From the NCBI RefSeq assembly GCF_034044635.1, contig NZ_JAXCLX010000001.1:1674001-1738000 (forward strand): 64,000 bases of DNA, written 5' to 3'. Of the stretch, positions 60,609-64,000 are shown one piece after another. This DNA is from Dongia rigui (GTDB lineage Bacteria; Pseudomonadota; Alphaproteobacteria; Dongiales; Dongiaceae). The translations under genes were made by a program, and so were the position numbers. Below the pieces are notes generated by a model, which did not search any database, was not told the origin of the DNA, and saw nothing but the letters and a program-made list of their open reading frames with translations. How positions within the stretch are numbered: position 1 is the stretch's first letter; every line of letters starts with the position of its first letter.

Positions 60609-61579
60609 TGCCCGCCTCCGGCGATGACGATGGTGTAGAGATCGGCCGGATGCGCCACCAGCTGGTAGAGCAGGCCACCGGCGGTGGTGAGGATGACGAT
60701 CGCCATCAGGAAGCGGAGCTGCTCGCCCGGCAGCTTGGCGCCCAAGCGCCCACCGACCTGAGCGCCGACGACACCGCCGATGGTAAGGATGAGGGCGAGG
60801 AGGACATCGACCGTCTGGTTGGTATTGGCCTGCCAGAAGGTGACCCAGGCCTGGACGAAGATGATCTGGAACAGCGAGGTACCGATGACGGCGCCGGTCG
60901 CCATGCCGAGGAGATAGATCATCGCCGGCACCAGCAGGAAGGCGCCGCCCACACCCATCAAGGCCGACATGATGCCGACGATGAAGCCGATGCCGGCCGG
61001 CAGCAGCGCGCTGATATAGAGGCGCGACTTCCTGAAGCGCATCTTGAACGGCAGGCCTTGCGCCCAATTGTGCTGATGCAATTTCTTGGGCGCCATGGAA
61101 CGGCGCACGCGCCTGAGTGCCCGGATCGATTCCACCGCCATCATGATGCCGATGCCGGAGAGCGTGATGACATAGGCAATGGCGATGACGAGGTCGATCT
61201 GGCCAAGGGTCTTCAGGAGGGTGAACAGCAGCACGCCGATGCTGGAGCCCAGCATGCCGCCCGTCAGCATGACGGCGCCCATCTTCACATCGACATTGCC
61301 ACGCGCCCAATGGGCGAGAACGCCAGAGACGGATGAGGCAACGACCTGGTTGGATTGCGTGGCGACCGCCACCGCCGGGGGCACGCCGACGAAAATCAGC
61401 AAGGGAGTGAGGAGGAACCCGCCGCCGACGCCAAACAAGCCTGAGAGCACGCCGACACCGGCGCCAAGGCCCAGCAGCAGGAAGACATTGAGCGCCACTT
61501 CCGCGATCGGCAGATAGATCTGGAGGCCCAGAAACCAATCGAGGATGGCTGTCGCCCAGGTCACCGCTTTCCCCTTCAT
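60605..61579 (-). CDS. TauE/SafE (TSUP) sulfite/organosulfur exporter family permease
   Basis: The 324-residue protein has about eight helices and the TSUP repeats GVLSGLFGVGGGFLLTPLL and GIMSALMGVGGAFLLVPAMI, one in each half. The family moves sulfite, sulfoacetate or other small anions. It heads the operon with TIGR02186 and UspA genes. A hydrophilic loop (about 150-185, RRVRRSMAPKKLHQHNW) separates the halves. Substrate not determined. Confidence 0.9.
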   Translation of the reverse strand: MKGKAVTWATAILDWFLGLQIYLPIAEVALNVFLLLGLGAGVGVLSGLFGVGGGFLLTPLLIFVGVPPAVAVATQSNQVVASSVSGVLAHWARGNVDVKMGAVMLTGGMLGSSIGVLLFTLLKTLGQIDLVIAIAYVITLSGIGIMMAVESIRALRRVRRSMAPKKLHQHNWAQGLPFKMRFRKSRLYISALLPAGIGFIVGIMSALMGVGGAFLLVPAMIYLLGMATGAVIGTSLFQIIFVQAWVTFWQANTNQTVDVLLALILTIGGVVGAQVGGRLGAKLPGEQLRFLMAIVILTTAGGLLYQLVAHPADLYTIVIAGGGH

Positions 61580-61744
61580 GGACGGGAGCGTGACCGAAAC
61601 CCTGATCTATCTACGCCGCCGCCGCTTAGGCTCGCTCATTCGGCACCGCGACTCGGGATGCTGCGGCACTTTGGGCACTCTAAATCACAGCGATTCCAAG
61701 GGAAAGTGACGGATCGTACATTTCCGCCTGGGCCCAGAAAATTC

Positions 61745-62797
61745 TCACTTCTGGAGGATGTCGGTGATCTCCTCCAGCTGGGCGCGGGCGCGCAGCAGAT
61801 AGAAGCCCTGCTCGGCAAGGTGATTGGGCTGCATCATTGACGCGGTCTCGCCATTGATGACGAACCAGGGCTGCAACACGGCCCCTTCCATCATTGAGCC
61901 AACCATGCGGTCCCAGATGCGCACGGCGCCCTTCTCGGTCAGCACCTGCCGGAAGTCCTGGCCGAGCGCCTTCAGGAGCAGGCCATAGGCATAGAGCTCG
62001 CCCTTGTTGCGATAGAACACGTCATCGGCGTTGAGATCGAACCACGAGCCGGATTGCTCGTCGATCTCGCGGTCGATGTCGTCGGAGGCGGCCCCCAGAT
62101 CCTTGCCGATGCGGTCGAGGGTCGAGAGCAGATTATCGGCGCGCCGCTCGAACACGGCATCGCCCCGCGTCAGCCGGCCGTTGAAGTCATTGAGGGCCTT
62201 GATGGCGTCGTTGTAATAACTTTCCGACGGCTTCATCGGCGCCCAGGAACGGCTGAGGTCGATATACCAGATATCCGGCTGGTTATTGAGATAGGCGGCA
62301 GCGTCCTGCAGCGCCCGGTCGGCGCTGCTGGTGCCGCGCGCGCGACCGATCTGGTCGCGGAACTCGGTCACGACGCGCTGCAGCGCCTGGATTTCGCCCG
62401 ATTGGAAGTTCGGCATGTTGTCGAGAATGGCGCCGGGGAAGAACCAGGGCGAATTGGCAGGCCAGGTGGTGCCGTTCACCTCGCGGTCGAGCAGGGCCGA
62501 TGCCATCGCCACGGTCTGGCTGGCCTCGGCCGGGATGGCCGGTGCCGTGAAAGCGGGATCGTCATTGATCTTGTGCGAGATGACGGCGCCGATCGGGTAA
62601 TAGAGCAGGATGAGGACCAGCAGCACGCCACCGCCCCAGCGCAGGGCAGTGGCAATACGCGACCTTTCTGCCGCTGTGTAGCTCGGTCCGTCATCAAGAT
62701 CGCTGCTGCCACTGCGCGGCCAGCTTGGCACAAACCGGCGCCATCCGGTCTTGGCCACCGGTTGGGGCTGGGGCTCAAGGTCGAAATCGTCACTCAT
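61745..62797 (-). CDS. DUF2333 membrane-anchored protein
   Basis: The 350-residue protein has one N-terminal membrane helix (about residues 52-72, ALRWGGGVLLVLILLYYPIGAV) and a large domain with DREVNGTTWPANSPWFFPG, RDQIGRARGTSSADRALQDAA and LMERPNHLAEQGFYL-like C-terminus, typical of DUF2333. It is predicted to face the periplasm. Function unknown. ATG at 62797 (MSDDFDL) was chosen as the acidic cytosolic arm; a frame to 62905 overlaps repeat B5. Confidence 0.85.
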   Translation of the reverse strand: MSDDFDLEPQPQPVAKTGWRRFVPSWPRSGSSDLDDGPSYTAAERSRIATALRWGGGVLLVLILLYYPIGAVISHKINDDPAFTAPAIPAEASQTVAMASALLDREVNGTTWPANSPWFFPGAILDNMPNFQSGEIQALQRVVTEFRDQIGRARGTSSADRALQDAAAYLNNQPDIWYIDLSRSWAPMKPSESYYNDAIKALNDFNGRLTRGDAVFERRADNLLSTLDRIGKDLGAASDDIDREIDEQSGSWFDLNADDVFYRNKGELYAYGLLLKALGQDFRQVLTEKGAVRIWDRMVGSMMEGAVLQPWFVINGETASMMQPNHLAEQGFYLLRARAQLEEITDILQK

Positions 62798-62905
62798 GGA
62801 CTGGCAATCCCCGGCTGGCCATTGCGGCGTGGTCGATGCTTCAGGAGATAAGCAATCTCCCCGCACAAAACAATGACTCTGCGCGGGTGTTCCCCGGCAC
62901 AACAC

Positions 62906-62935
62906 CGTCCGCCCCGGGGCTTGAGCCGGGGATCA
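62906..62935. repeat. Intergenic repeat family B, copy 5 (degenerate half element)
   Basis: CGTCCGCCCCGGGGCTTGAGCCGGGGATCA keeps the hairpin and the GTC/GAT-type flanks but has drifted. It lies between trpS and the DUF2333 gene. Confidence 0.65.
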
Positions 62936-62974
62936 GGTATGGCTGGGCTCTCGTCCTTCGGCCTTCAGGATTCC

Positions 62975-64000
62975 CTAGGCCGACAGGAAACCCACCGCGT
63001 TTTCGATCTTCTTCAGGATCGGCTCGGAAATGGCGCGGGCCTTTTCAGCACCGGCCTTGAGCACGGCGTCGACTTCGGCCGGATGATCGAGCAGGCGCTT
63101 CATTTCGCCGCCGATGGGGCCCAGGACCGACACCGCGAGATCGGTGAGGTCGCGCTTGAAGGCCGAAAACTCCTTGCCGGCCGTCTCGGTAATGACCTGC
63201 GCCAACTCTTTATCTGAGAGGGCCGCGTAGATGGCGAGGAGGTTATAGGCCTCGGGCCGCTTGGCGTCTTCCTCGGCCTTCACCTGGCCCTTTTCGTCGA
63301 GGACTTCCGGCCCGGGCAGGGCCTCGGGGTCGGTCTTGGCCTTCCGCAGCTTCAAGGCGATGGTGTCCGCATCGTCGGTCATGTTGATGCGGCTGTAATC
63401 GCTGGGGTCGGATTTCGACATCTTCTTCGCGCCATCGCGTAAGGACATGACGCGCGCCGCCGGACCGCCGATCACCGGATTGGGCGGCACCAGCAAATCG
63501 GAACCGAAATCGGTGTTGAACTTCTGGGCGATGTCGCGGGCCAGTTCCAGATGCTGCTTCTGGTCTTCGCCGACCGGCACATGCGTTGCCTGATAGCCAA
63601 GAATGTCCGCCGCCATCAGCACCGGATAGGTGTAGAGGCCGACCGAGGCGTTCTCGCGGTCCTTGCCGGCCTTTTCCTTGAACTGGGTCATGCGGTTGAG
63701 CCAGCCCACCCGCGCCACGCAATTGAGGATCCAGGCCAGCTGCGCATGCACGCGGTTCTGGCTCTGGGCAAAGATGATCGAATGCGAAACGTCGATGCCG
63801 GAGGCCATGAACGCCGCCGTCACTTCGCGCGTGTTCTTGGTCAGTTCCGCGGGATCCTGGAACACCGTGATGGCGTGCATGTCGACGACGCAGAAAATGC
63901 ACTCATATTCCTTCTGCATCCGCACCCAATTGCGGACGGCGCCCAGATAATTGCCGAGATGCAGCGTGTGGGTCGGCTGGACGCCGGAAAAAATGCGGCC
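62975..64000 (-). CDS. trpS: Tryptophan-tRNA ligase (partial, N-terminus outside window)
   Basis: At least 341 residues are present up to the right edge. At the edge the frame reads [20 protein letters not shown], the HIGH-type ATP site of TrpRS, so only a few N-terminal residues are missing. The KMSKS motif is intact ([17 protein letters not shown]). It charges tRNA-Trp. Length fits bacterial TrpS (about 330-350). The stop at 62975-62977 precedes the DUF2333 gene. Confidence 0.97.
   Translation of the reverse strand, partial: GRIFSGVQPTHTLHLGNYLGAVRNWVRMQKEYECIFCVVDMHAITVFQDPAELTKNTREVTAAFMASGIDVSHSIIFAQSQNRVHAQLAWILNCVARVGWLNRMTQFKEKAGKDRENASVGLYTYPVLMAADILGYQATHVPVGEDQKQHLELARDIAQKFNTDFGSDLLVPPNPVIGGPAARVMSLRDGAKKMSKSDPSDYSRINMTDDADTIALKLRKAKTDPEALPGPEVLDEKGQVKAEEDAKRPEAYNLLAIYAALSDKELAQVITETAGKEFSAFKRDLTDLAVSVLGPIGGEMKRLLDHPAEVDAVLKAGAEKARAISEPILKKIENAVGFLSA

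Noticed and set aside
59865-61538. 557-codon minus-strand frame as a single gene
   Set aside because: Its upper 310 codons overlap the TauE gene in another phase and are low-complexity; only the part below 60608 matches TIGR02186.

Overview
The window is chromosomal DNA of a GC-rich alphaproteobacterium, most likely in or near the Rhodospirillales. The evidence is an Irr-type Fur regulator with an HHH motif, a Usg-family protein, Coq7 and DsbB, FNR-type boxes, a CIRCE-controlled groESL, and many copies of the GTCATGCCCGGGCTTGACCCGG-type intergenic palindrome. No rRNA, tRNA, CRISPR array, prophage, transposase or integron was seen. Nearly all genes look like core or lineage-specific metabolism. 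Genus cannot be fixed from the sequence alone.

Layout. 1-1.8 kb: iron/peroxide genes (Fe-S protein, rubrerythrin, irr). 1.8-6.7 kb: a secreted caspase-fold/TPR protein, an EamA transporter and an orphan RTX protein. 6.8-12.4 kb: gshB, a SirB1-type protein, a BON lipoprotein, yraN, rsmI and a divergent LpoA-like lipoprotein. 12.5-16.4 kb: two tandem TupA-like ATP-grasp paralogues, the second overlapping the 3' end of convergent hemW, then a DUF559 protein. 16.6-22.4 kb: a six-gene tetrahydrofolate/corrinoid one-carbon operon (DUF1638, small virulence-factor-family protein, MetV, MetF, methyl-THF:corrinoid methyltransferase, RamA/AcsV-like reductive activator). 22.8-26.4 kb: a globin-coupled chemoreceptor, a classical chemoreceptor and a DUF1127-like small protein. 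26.6-31 kb: a 1154-residue multidomain flavoprotein and a divergent TPR protein.

31.1-34.4 kb: a translationally coupled trio of membrane/ferredoxin/nucleotidyl cyclase fusion, fatty-acid desaturase and phytochelatin-synthase-like peptidase. 34.5-41.3 kb: diaminopropionate ammonia-lyase, DUF1289, EamA transporter, methyltransferase, tldD and a PAS-PAS sensor kinase with a degraded receiver. 41.5-47.4 kb: HNH protein, rph-rdgB, hemN with an FNR box, a DUF1989 protein, 3-hydroxybutyrate dehydrogenase and a patatin. 47.5-51.2 kb: TPR membrane protein, groESL, usg. 51.3-54.6 kb: methyltransferase, YqaA-type membrane protein, dsbB, coq7 and a lone Hpt protein. 54.7-64 kb: MFS permease, Lrp regulator with a coupled PLP dehydratase, CpdA-like phosphodiesterase, FecR-domain protein, a USP/TIGR02186/TauE operon, DUF2333 and a partial trpS.

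The most interesting units are the one-carbon operon, which lacks its substrate methyltransferase and corrinoid protein and carries a duplicated C-terminal tail motif in two of its proteins, and the redox-domain nucleotidyl cyclase coupled to a desaturase and a phytochelatin-synthase-like enzyme. Two interspersed repeat families (four A copies, five B copies) fill many of the intergenic gaps. All functions are read from sequence motifs and family knowledge; no database search was run.
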